Assembly: GCF_013410375.1 (NCBI RefSeq)
Contig: NZ_JACCFL010000001.1
Span: 1,240,001 to 1,304,000, forward strand
Length of the DNA stretch: 64,000 bases
Reading direction: 5' to 3'
Origin: Leifsonia shinshuensis
Lineage (GTDB): Bacteria > Actinomycetota > Actinomycetes > Actinomycetales > Microbacteriaceae
The translations under genes and the position numbers were made by a program. Position 1 is the first letter of the stretch. The number at the start of each line of letters is the position of its first letter. Shown here piece after piece: positions 34,201-41,132 of the stretch. The notes beneath the pieces were generated by a model. It was not told the DNA's origin. It did no database searches and worked only from the letters and a program-made list of their open reading frames with translations.

Positions 34201-35963
34201 CAACTCGTGGAGCCGAGCGCGAACACGTCGCCGACGCGCGACTCGTAGACCATCTCCTCGTCCAGCTCGCCCACCCGGCTGGCCCGCTCGCCGACCATGT
34301 AGACGGCGAACATCCCGCGGTCGGGGATCGTGCCGCCGCTGGTCACGGCGAGCCGCTGCGCGCCGGGGCGGCCGGTGAGCGTGCCCGCGTCGCGGTCCCA
34401 GACGATGCGCGGGCGGAGCTCGGCGAACTCGTCGGAGGGGTACCGGCCGGCGAGCAGGTCGAGGGTCGCGTCGTAGGCGCTGCGCGGCAGCGTCGCGAAC
34501 GGGGCGGCCCGGCGCACGGTGTCGAACCAGTCGTCGGCGTCGAGCGGGTCGAGGGCGGTCGCCGCGATCGTCTGCTGCGCGAGGATGTCGAGCGGGTTGG
34601 CCGGAATCCGCATCGTCTCGATCAGGCCGCCGACCATCCGCTCGGTGGCGACGGCCGAGTGGATGAGGTCGGCGCGGTGCTTGGGGAACACGACCCCGCG
34701 CGACACCTCGCCCACCTGGTGGCCGGCGCGCCCGACCCGCTGCAGCCCGCTGGCGACCGAGGGCGGCGCCTCCACCTGCACGACGAGGTCCACCGCGCCC
34801 ATGTCGATGCCGAGCTCCAGGCTGGAGGTCGCGACGACGCAGCGCAGCCGGCCGGACTTGAGGTCGTCCTCGATGAGGGCGCGCTGCTCCTTGCTGACCG
34901 AACCGTGATGTGCGCGGGCGAGCACGAGCGACTCGGGGTCGGCCACCGCGGCGGAGCCCTTGGTCTGGTCCGAGCCGCCCATCAGCTCGGCCGGAGCCCG
35001 GGAGGTCGCGGCGCCTCCCGCCTCGCCGCCGAGCAGCCGCTCCTCGTACAGCTCGTTGAGCCGCGCGGTCAGTCGTTCGGCCAGCCGCCGCGAGTTCGCG
35101 AACACGATCGAGGAGCGGTGCTCCAGCACGCGGTCGACGATCGCCTCCTCCACGTGCGGCCAGATCGAGCCGGCCTGCGGAGCCGATCCGTCGTCGTTGT
35201 CGCTGGCGTAGGTGGAGGTGCCGAGTTCGCTCATGTCCTCGACCGGCACGACGACCCGCAGATCGAACCGCTTGCCGGCCGGCGGGGCCACGATCTCCAC
35301 GGGTGCGCTGCCGCCGAGGAACCGGGCGACCTCCTCCGGTGGCCGGACGGTCGCGGACAGCCCGATGCGCTGGGCGGGCTTCTCCAGCAGGGCGTCGAGC
35401 CGCTCCAGGGACAGCGCGAGGTGCGCGCCGCGTTTGGTCGCCGCGACGGCGTGCACCTCGTCCACGATCACCGTCTCGACGGTCGCGAGCGTCTCGCGCG
35501 CCTGCGACGTGAGCATCAGGAACAGCGACTCCGGCGTGGTGATGAGGATGTCCGGCGGCGAGGCCACGAGCGCGCGCCGGTCGGCCGACGAGGTGTCGCC
35601 GGAGCGCACGCCGACGCTGACGTGGGGTGGTTCGGCGCCGAGCCGCCGCGCGGTCTGCGTGACGCCGACGAGCGGAGCGCGGAGGTTGCGCTCCACGTCG
35701 ACGCCGAGCGCCTTCAGCGGCGAGATGTAGAGCACGCGGGTGCCGCGCGGGGCGTCCGGCGGCCGCTCCTCGCTCGCCAGGCGGTCGATCGCCCAGAGGA
35801 ACGAAGCGAGCGTCTTGCCCGAGCCGGTCGGCGCGATGACCAGCGCGTGCCGGCCGTGCGAGATGGCTTCCCACGCCCCGGCCTGCGCGTCCGTGGGCGC
35901 GGCGAACGCCCCGCGGAACCACTCACGGGTCGCGGGGGAGAACCGGTCGAGCACGTCGCTCAT
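31293..35963 (-). CDS. lhr: ATP-dependent DNA helicase Lhr
   Basis: A giant helicase of about 1556 residues. The N-terminal superfamily 2 motor has ALVIAPTGSGKTLASFLWA (Walker A about 41-52), TVIVDEVHAV (DEVH box), LSATVRPPEEV and VGRAGHQVGEVSRGVVFPK (motif VI). This is followed by the winged-helix, beta-barrel and long Lhr C-terminal region. The length fits mycobacterial Lhr (about 1500). Lhr unwinds DNA 3' to 5' and is damage-linked. I chose ATG 35963 (MSDVLDRFSPATREWF); ATG 35972 and 35987 are alternatives. nei2 follows 62 bp downstream. Confidence 0.95.
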   Translation of the reverse strand: MSDVLDRFSPATREWFRGAFAAPTDAQAGAWEAISHGRHALVIAPTGSGKTLASFLWAIDRLASEERPPDAPRGTRVLYISPLKALGVDVERNLRAPLVGVTQTARRLGAEPPHVSVGVRSGDTSSADRRALVASPPDILITTPESLFLMLTSQARETLATVETVIVDEVHAVAATKRGAHLALSLERLDALLEKPAQRIGLSATVRPPEEVARFLGGSAPVEIVAPPAGKRFDLRVVVPVEDMSELGTSTYASDNDDGSAPQAGSIWPHVEEAIVDRVLEHRSSIVFANSRRLAERLTARLNELYEERLLGGEAGGAATSRAPAELMGGSDQTKGSAAVADPESLVLARAHHGSVSKEQRALIEDDLKSGRLRCVVATSSLELGIDMGAVDLVVQVEAPPSVASGLQRVGRAGHQVGEVSRGVVFPKHRADLIHSAVATERMVGGLIETMRIPANPLDILAQQTIAATALDPLDADDWFDTVRRAAPFATLPRSAYDATLDLLAGRYPSDEFAELRPRIVWDRDAGTLTGRPGAQRLAVTSGGTIPDRGMFAVYMVGERASRVGELDEEMVYESRVGDVFALGSTSWRIQEITHDRVLVSPAFGEPGRLPFWKGDGIGRPAELGAAVGAFVRELSAASPADAELRCVEAGLDAFATANLLAFLREQKEATGHTPTDRTLVVERFRDELGDWRVVLHSPYGMQVHSPWALAVQARVRERYGIDAGAMAADDGIIVRIPDTESTPPGGELFVFEPAELDELVTLEVGGSALFASRFRECAARALLLPKYNPGKRSPLWQQRQKASQLLDVARKYPSFPIILETVRECLQDVYDLPALNEVAQSIAQRRITLVEAATETASPFARSLLFGYVAAFMYEGDSPLAERRAAALSLDAGLLAELLGRAELRELLDPSVIERVELQLQRLDPERRVRGEEGVADLLRLLGPLTVAQVAERLQGEDAGDAAEIEAAVAPPHATLAAARAHLTSLVDAKRALAVTIAGEERYAAIEDASRLRDALGVPLPIGVPVAFIEPVDDPLGDLVSRYARTHGPFEVAEVAARFGLGPAIVHDALRRLSRDGRVVEGEFRPHATGSEWCDAEVLRRLRRMSLAALRQEVEPVETATFARFLGDWQHVGSTLRGVDAVASVIEQLAGARIPASAWESLVLPSRVADYSPAMLDELTATGEVIWAGDGSLPGNDGWISLNLADSAPLTLAPPADHEPDELQRGVLAALARGGGYFFRQLSDTLGAERGEAIEDATLVTALWDLVWAGLVTNDTLAPLRTLTGGGGGAHKRPRQPTRSRMYRGRVGAPRTSAMVTRMGPPTVAGRWSLLPERDLDSTIRAHGQAETLLDRYGVVTRGSVMNEGTPGGFALAYKVLSGFEDSGRARRGYFVETLGAAQFASGPTVDRLRTFARDHTQPRPFEAVALAATDPANAYGAALPWPAVPAPTGGVEGGTGHRPGRKAGALVALVDGELTLYVERGGKSLLCFADQEDETARPALVAASRALAGLVTSRRVDKLAIETVNGAGVLGSPLGAALAEAGFLATPRGLRLRG

Positions 35964-36030
35964 CGCCTCCATCCTGCTCCCGGCCACCGACAGCGGCCAA
36001 GTCGCGGCGTCGGCCCGCGGCGTCCGGCGG

Positions 36031-36681
36031 TCAGCGCGGCAGGTGCGTGCGGATGAAGGAGGAGATGTCGCCGAGCTCGAGCGGCGAGATGCCGTGGCCG
36101 AGACCCTCGTAGATGCGCGCGTCGAGCGCGGTGTGGGCGGCCAGCCAGTCCGCGGCGCGGGCGACGCCCGCGGCGGGGATGGTGTCGTCGTGCGTGCCGC
36201 GGCCCCAGAACACCGGGGGCCGGCGCTCGGCGAGCGCGGCGTCGCCCTCCTCCGTGCCCTGCACGACGAACGCCGAGAGCATGACCGCGAAGTCGAAGCG
36301 CTCCGGCGCGAGGCGCATCAGCTGCAGCGCCAGGGCGCCGCCCTGCGAGAAGCCGAGCAGGCCGGTCGGCGCGTCGGGCTGCTCGTCCAGCCAGTCGAGG
36401 ACCGCGCGGGCCGCCGCGTCGGCGTTGGCGGCGAGCGGGTCGACGGAGACGTTGGTGAACCGCGAGAACCACGCGAAGCCCGGGCCCTCCGGGATCGGCG
36501 CACGCAGCGACGCGATCACCGGCTCCAGCGGCAGGTAGGCCGAGATCCCGAAGAGGTCCGCCTCGTCCGACGCGTAGCCGTGCAGGAGGATCAGTCGCGG
36601 GCGGCCGACGCGGTCGGCTTCACCGGCGGACCAGAGCACCGCCTCGTGATCGAGGTGGAGCTCGGGGGCGGGGATGGGCAT
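36031..36681 (-). CDS. Phospholipase/carboxylesterase-type alpha/beta hydrolase
   Basis: A 216-residue esterase: LILLHGYASDEADLF (oxyanion loop), nucleophile in LLGFSQGGALALQL (about 115-128), acid in WGRGTHDDTIPAAG and His in EGLGHGIS near the C-terminus. It belongs to the serine carboxylesterase/YpfH group. CACAAT lies 5 nt before the ATG and no ribosome-binding site is seen, so it may be leaderless. Substrate unknown. Confidence 0.85.
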   Translation of the reverse strand: MPIPAPELHLDHEAVLWSAGEADRVGRPRLILLHGYASDEADLFGISAYLPLEPVIASLRAPIPEGPGFAWFSRFTNVSVDPLAANADAAARAVLDWLDEQPDAPTGLLGFSQGGALALQLMRLAPERFDFAVMLSAFVVQGTEEGDAALAERRPPVFWGRGTHDDTIPAAGVARAADWLAAHTALDARIYEGLGHGISPLELGDISSFIRTHLPR

Positions 36682-36792
36682 GGTCCATTGTGCGCACGTC
36701 ACCGTGTCCTCCACATCCCCCCAGATCGCGGCGCAGTCCACAGATCGGTCTGTCCGGGTGGCGCCGGGATACTGCATCCGTAGGATCAGTGC

Positions 36793-37374
36793 ATGAGCGT
36801 GCGCACCCCCGACCCGGATCCGACCCCCGACCCGCTCGACGGCGAGGGCGTCCAGCCCGGCCCAGCCTGGCTGAGCGACATCGAGCTGGAGCAGATCCGC
36901 AGACGGCTGCCGCTGCTCTACGTGGAGGCCGTGCCGGTGCGGGTGGACGGCCTCGGCCAGGTCACCGAGGTCGGCGTGCTGCTGCGCGCCAACGCGGTGG
37001 GCGAGATCACCCGCACGCTGGTCTCCGGCCGGGTCATGTACGGGGAGACGCTGCGCGAGGCGCTGTTCCGGCACCTGGAGAAAGACCTCGGGCCGATGGC
37101 GTTCCCGCTGCTGCCCGCGAGCCCGGTGCCGTTCCAGGTCGCGGAGTACTTCCCGCTGCCGGGGGTGTCGGCGTTCACCGACGAGCGGCAGCACGCGGTC
37201 TCGCTCGCCTATGTCGTGCCGGTCACCGGCACCTGCGAACCGCGGCAGGACGCGCTGGAGATCACCTGGATGACGCCGGAGGAGGCCGTGTCGCACACGG
37301 TCAGCGAGGAGCTCGAGGGCGGTCGCAGCGCCCTGGTCAAGGCCGCGATGGCGTCGGTGGGCAAGCTCGTCTGA
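36793..37374 (+). CDS. NUDIX hydrolase-family protein (DUF4916 type)
   Basis: A 193-residue protein. The Nudix box reads GRVMYGETLREALFRHLEKDLG: the first Gly and Glu are kept, but the REUXEE core is RHLEKD, so one Glu is His and the last is Asp. Metal binding may be altered. TAGGAT (36781-36786) lies 6 nt before ATG 36793, a clear leaderless arrangement. The substrate is unknown. Confidence 0.75.
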   Translation: MSVRTPDPDPTPDPLDGEGVQPGPAWLSDIELEQIRRRLPLLYVEAVPVRVDGLGQVTEVGVLLRANAVGEITRTLVSGRVMYGETLREALFRHLEKDLGPMAFPLLPASPVPFQVAEYFPLPGVSAFTDERQHAVSLAYVVPVTGTCEPRQDALEITWMTPEEAVSHTVSEELEGGRSALVKAAMASVGKLV

Positions 37375-37416
37375 GCCCGCGCCGGAGAGTTCCGAAAATT
37401 CCTCTTGCGCTCGTTG

Positions 37417-37431
37417 GCTAATGGTATTAGC
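37417..37431. promoter_or_regulatory. Operator-like palindrome before the hydrolase/TetR operon
   Basis: GCTAAT-GGT-ATTAGC is a perfect 15-bp inverted repeat overlapping a likely -10 (TATTAG) just before ATG 37441. The TetR gene at the end of the operon is the expected repressor. Confidence 0.6.
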
Positions 37432-37440
37432 TTTACGGCT

Positions 37441-38295
37441 ATGAACACTTCCATCGCTTCGCAGGTCAAGTTCCTGCAGCGCCCCGAGGGACGCATCAGC
37501 TACACCGTCGAGGGCTCCGGCCCGCTCGTCGTCGCCGTCCCCGGGATGGGCGACCTCCGCTCCACGTACCGCGAGCTGACCGGCCCGCTCCTGGAGGCCG
37601 GCTACCGGGTCGCCGTCACGGACCTGCGTGCGCACGGGGAGTCGGACACGACGTTCCGCGAGTTCGGCGACATCGCCACCGCGCGCGACCTGATCGCGCT
37701 GATCGACGAGCTCGGCGGCAACGCCGTCGTCCTCGGCAACTCGATGGGCGCGGCCGCCGCCGCCTGGGCCGCCGCCGAGCGCCCCGACGCGATCGCCGGC
37801 CTCGTGCTCTACGGCCCGCTGCTGCGCGACCCGGCGATGAGCCGCTTGACCGTCGCAGCCATCCACGGGATGTACCGCGTGCTGTTCACCGGCCCGTGGG
37901 GCCCGGCGGTGTGGGCGGGCTACTACCGCTCGATCAACAAGGGCCGCACCGCCCCGTGGCTGAAGGAGCACTCGGCCGACCTCAAGCGCAACATGAAGGA
38001 GCCCGGCCGGCTCCGCTCGTTCCGCCACCTCACCCTCCAGCTCACCCACTCGGTGGTGGAGCCCCGGATGCCCGAAGTGAAGGCCCCGACCCTCGCCTTC
38101 GTCGGAGCCCTCGACCCCGACTACCGCGACCCGGCCGCCGAGGCCGACTGGATCGAGTCCTTCGGCGCCGAGGTCGTCCGCGTCCCCGAAGCCGGCCACT
38201 ACCCGCAGGCCCAGCGGCCGGACATCATCGTCCCGGCGACCTTGCGGTTCCTGGCGGAGCGGCGGGAGAGCGGCTGGGGTGAGAAGCGTGCCTAG
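37441..38295 (+). CDS. Alpha/beta hydrolase
   Basis: A 284-residue hydrolase: GPLVVAVPGMGDLRSTYREL (oxyanion region), DLRAHGESD, nucleophile in VVLGNSMGAAAAAW, acid in VGALDPDYRDP and His in EAGHYPQAQRP near the end. The start ATG 37441 lacks a Shine-Dalgarno and is about 10 nt after a -10 box. The stop overlaps the start of a TetR gene. The pair looks like an inducible detoxification or degradation unit; the substrate is unknown. Confidence 0.88.
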   Translation: MNTSIASQVKFLQRPEGRISYTVEGSGPLVVAVPGMGDLRSTYRELTGPLLEAGYRVAVTDLRAHGESDTTFREFGDIATARDLIALIDELGGNAVVLGNSMGAAAAAWAAAERPDAIAGLVLYGPLLRDPAMSRLTVAAIHGMYRVLFTGPWGPAVWAGYYRSINKGRTAPWLKEHSADLKRNMKEPGRLRSFRHLTLQLTHSVVEPRMPEVKAPTLAFVGALDPDYRDPAAEADWIESFGAEVVRVPEAGHYPQAQRPDIIVPATLRFLAERRESGWGEKRA

Positions 38296-38884
38296 GGCCG
38301 GCCTCACCCGCCCGGCGGTCGCGGCGGTGGCCCTGGACCTCGTGGACGCCGGAGGCGTGAACGGCCTCGACCGCCTCACCCTCGCGGCCGTCGCCTCCCG
38401 GGCGGGCGTCGCGGTGCCGAGCCTCTACAAGCACGTCGCCTCCCTCGACGACCTGCGCCGCGTGGTCGCCACCGAGTGCGTCGCCGAGCTGACGGGTGTG
38501 CTCGCCGAGGCGACCATCGGCCGCTCGGGGTCGGATGCCATCCACTCAGCCGCGGACGCCGTCCGCGCCTACGCCCACCGCCACCCCGGCCGGTACGCGG
38601 CGACCCAGGTGGCGCCGGACCTCGCCTCCGAGGCGGACGCCGAGCTTGCGGCGCGTGCCGGCGAGACCATCGCCGTCCTGGCGGCGGCGCTGCGCGGCTT
38701 CGGCCTCCCCGAGGATTCCACGGTCGACGCCATCCGGATGCTGCGCAGCGCCCTCCACGGCTTCATCACCCTCGAACTCGGCGGCGGCTTCGGCCTCCCC
38801 GACGACCTCGACCGCAGTTTCCGCCTCCTGATCGACGGCATCGAGGCGGGGATCGCCTCCCTGGCGGCGCACGCAGTCCGCTAG
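38288..38884 (+). CDS. TetR-family regulator of the hydrolase operon
   Basis: A 198-residue TetR protein of the WHG/TetR_C_33 type: PRAGLTRPAVAAVALDLVDAGG, HTH LTLAAVASRAGVAVPSLYKHVASLDDLRRVV, C-terminal ALHGFITLELGGGFGLPDDLDRSFRLLIDGI. The start is GTG 38288 (GTG 38279 possible), overlapping the hydrolase stop. It probably represses the two-gene operon through the palindrome at 37417-37431. Confidence 0.88.
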   Translation: MPRAGLTRPAVAAVALDLVDAGGVNGLDRLTLAAVASRAGVAVPSLYKHVASLDDLRRVVATECVAELTGVLAEATIGRSGSDAIHSAADAVRAYAHRHPGRYAATQVAPDLASEADAELAARAGETIAVLAAALRGFGLPEDSTVDAIRMLRSALHGFITLELGGGFGLPDDLDRSFRLLIDGIEAGIASLAAHAVR

Positions 38885-39072
38885 CACGGGAATCGTTCCC
38901 CCGAGTCCCGTCCGTGAGGACCCGGCCATCTCGTTCGACCGGAATTCGCACCCTCCCGGCCCTGATTCTCCGGAGTTACGGACACTCCCACGGCGCGTCG
39001 TCCCGAGTCTCCGGAGTTGTGGGCGGGTGGGCAACGGAGGAGATCCGCTCGGGGAACGGCCCGAAACGCAGT

Positions 39073-39117
39073 CAACGGAGGAGATCCGGCCGGTTGTCGG
39101 CCGGATCTCCTCCGTTG
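39073..39117. terminator. Long perfect hairpin between tetR and the DEAD-box helicase gene
   Basis: A perfect 20-bp arm (CAACGGAGGAGATCCGGCCG) and its reverse complement surround a 5-nt loop GTTGT. It lies 16 bp beyond the helicase stop and serves convergent genes. A partial copy of the arm (CAACGGAGGAGATCCG) occurs at 39032-39047, and TCTCCGGAGTT occurs twice further left (about 38967 and 39008), so the whole stretch is repeat-rich. Confidence 0.75.
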
Positions 39118-39133
39118 TGCGTGCGGTTGTGGG

Positions 39134-40876
39134 TCAGCCGCGGGCGCGGCGGGTGCCGCGTCCGCGGGTGGTGCCCGAATTCACCAGGTCGCCGACGCGC
39201 ATGCCCTGGCGGGGAGCGTTCGAGCCGTGGGTCGAGCCGCCCTTGTGGCCCGATCCGGTGGTGTGCGTCGCGGCGTCGCCGCCGGAGGAGCGACGGCCGC
39301 GGCCGTTCCCGCGCGAGGTGCTGTCGTTCTGGCCCCCGCGGCCTCCGGCGCTGCGGCCCGAGGCGGTCTGGTCGGCACCGCCACGACCACCGTTCCGGCC
39401 GCCGCCGTTCCGGCCGCCGTTGCGGCCCACGCCATTCTCACCTGCGGCCTCACGGCCTCCGGCATTCCGGCCGCCAGCGTTCCGGCCGCCGCCGTTGCGG
39501 CCTCCGGGCTCGCGACCTGCGCCGTTCTGGCCCGCGTCACCCGCGACGCCGTTCTGACCGCCGCCCCCACGACGACGCCTCCGGCCAGCGCCGTTGCCGG
39601 CGCCCGAGGCGGCAGCCTCGCGGCCGCCACCGTTCGCGCCACCACGACCGCCGCCGTTCCCGCCGCCGTTCACGACCGCGACAGGAGCGACGCGCTCCGC
39701 GCGCTCGCCCACCAGCGCGGTCACCGCGGCCGACTCCGCCGTCACCCGCTGCGGCGTCGCCGTGATCGCGGCCGCGCGCAGCAGCTGCTTCACGTCGCCC
39801 GCCTGCTCCGGCAGCATCACGGTGGCGACGTCGCCGGCGCTGCCCGCGCGGGCGGTGCGGCCCGAGCGGTGCAGGTACGCCTTGTGCTCCGCGGGCGGGT
39901 CGACGTGCACGACCAGCTCCACCTCGTCCACGTGGACGCCGCGGGCGGCGACGTCCGTCGCCACGAGCACGCGCACGTCCCCGCTGCCGAACGCCGCGAG
40001 GTTGCGGTCGCGTGCGCCCTGGCTCAGGTTGCCGTGCAGGTCCACGGCCGGGATGCCGGCCGACGTGAGCTGCTTGGCGAGCCGCTTGGCCTGGTGCTTG
40101 GTGCGCATGAAGAGGATGCGGCGGCCGCGCCCGGAGGCGAGCACGTGGATGAGGTCCTTCTTGGCGTCCTGGTCGGCCACCTCGAAGACGTGGTGGGTCA
40201 TGGCCTCCACGTGGCTGGTGGCCTCGTCCACCGAGTGCAGCACCTCGTTCTGGAGGAACTTCTTCACCAGCTTGTCCACGCCGTTGTCCAGCGTCGCCGA
40301 GAACAGCAGGCGCTGGCCGCGGGCCGGCGTGGCGTTCAGGATGCGCGTGACCGTGGGCAGGAAGCCGAGGTCGGCCATGTGGTCGGCCTCGTCCAGCACC
40401 GTGAGCTCCACCTTGTCGAGGTGGACGATGCCCTGCTTCATCAGGTCTTCGAGGCGGCCGGGGCAGGCGACGATGATGTCGACGCCGGCCTGCAGCGCGG
40501 TCACCTGGCGGCTCTGGGAGACGCCGCCGAAGATCGTGGTCGTGGTGAGTCCGAGCGCGGCCGCGAGCGGCTTGAGGGTGGCGTCGATCTGGGTGGCGAG
40601 CTCGCGGGTCGGCGCGAGCACCAGGCCGCGGGGCCGGCGGTAGCCGCGCGACGGACGACCGCCTTCGGTGGATGCTGCCAGCCGTGCGGCCAGCGGCAGC
40701 GAGAACGCGATGGTCTTGCCGGAGCCGGTCTTGCCGCGGCCGAGCACGTCGCGTCCGGCGAGCGTGTCGGGCAGGGTGTCGGCCTGGATGGGGAACGGCT
40801 CCGTCTTGCCGTCGGCCGCGAGGACGGCGACGAGGGGAGCGGGCACGCCGAAGTCGGCGAAAGTCTGGTTGGTCAC
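39134..40876 (-). CDS. DEAD-box RNA helicase with RGG-like tail
   Basis: A 580-residue RhlE/DeaD-type helicase: Q motif about 8-31, Walker A GKTGSGKT (48-55), APTRELA, DEAD (162-165), SAT (193-195), RILFMRTKHQAKRLA, and HRSGRTARAG (motif VI). The last 150 or so residues are Gly/Arg/Asn-rich repeats of the GGRNGGGRNAGG kind, a probable RNA-binding disordered tail. GTG 40876 follows AAAGG. Such helicases remodel RNA in ribosome assembly and cold adaptation. The 257 bp upstream, shared with helD, is long enough for a regulated leader. Confidence 0.93.
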   Translation of the reverse strand: MTNQTFADFGVPAPLVAVLAADGKTEPFPIQADTLPDTLAGRDVLGRGKTGSGKTIAFSLPLAARLAASTEGGRPSRGYRRPRGLVLAPTRELATQIDATLKPLAAALGLTTTTIFGGVSQSRQVTALQAGVDIIVACPGRLEDLMKQGIVHLDKVELTVLDEADHMADLGFLPTVTRILNATPARGQRLLFSATLDNGVDKLVKKFLQNEVLHSVDEATSHVEAMTHHVFEVADQDAKKDLIHVLASGRGRRILFMRTKHQAKRLAKQLTSAGIPAVDLHGNLSQGARDRNLAAFGSGDVRVLVATDVAARGVHVDEVELVVHVDPPAEHKAYLHRSGRTARAGSAGDVATVMLPEQAGDVKQLLRAAAITATPQRVTAESAAVTALVGERAERVAPVAVVNGGGNGGGRGGANGGGREAAASGAGNGAGRRRRRGGGGQNGVAGDAGQNGAGREPGGRNGGGRNAGGRNAGGREAAGENGVGRNGGRNGGGRNGGRGGADQTASGRSAGGRGGQNDSTSRGNGRGRRSSGGDAATHTTGSGHKGGSTHGSNAPRQGMRVGDLVNSGTTRGRGTRRARG

Positions 40877-41132
40877 TGGTGCCTTTCTGGCAGAGTCGGC
40901 CCACGGTGGGCCGGTCCGGCGGCGTCGCGGAAGGGCGACGTCTTCGCCGGAAAGAAGAGTGGATGGTGCGCGGCGGGGGCCCCGCCCGGCGCTCGCGCAC
41001 GCCGGCAATGCCGGCAGGCCAGTCGTGCTGGTCCGTCGAGTCTACCGGGTGCGGGCCGCACGGATGCTGGGAGCGCATTCATAGCCGGAGGTCGTAGACT
41101 ATCGGCCCGTAATCCCGGAAGGTGGTTCGCGC

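Noticed and set aside
31245..36056. A 1603-codon open frame on the plus strand opposite lhr
   Set aside because: Antisense shadow of lhr; the minus strand has full helicase motifs.
40877..41132. Rifampicin-associated element upstream of helD
   Set aside because: I looked for the inverted-repeat element known upstream of HelR-type genes and did not recognise it, so no rifamycin link is claimed.
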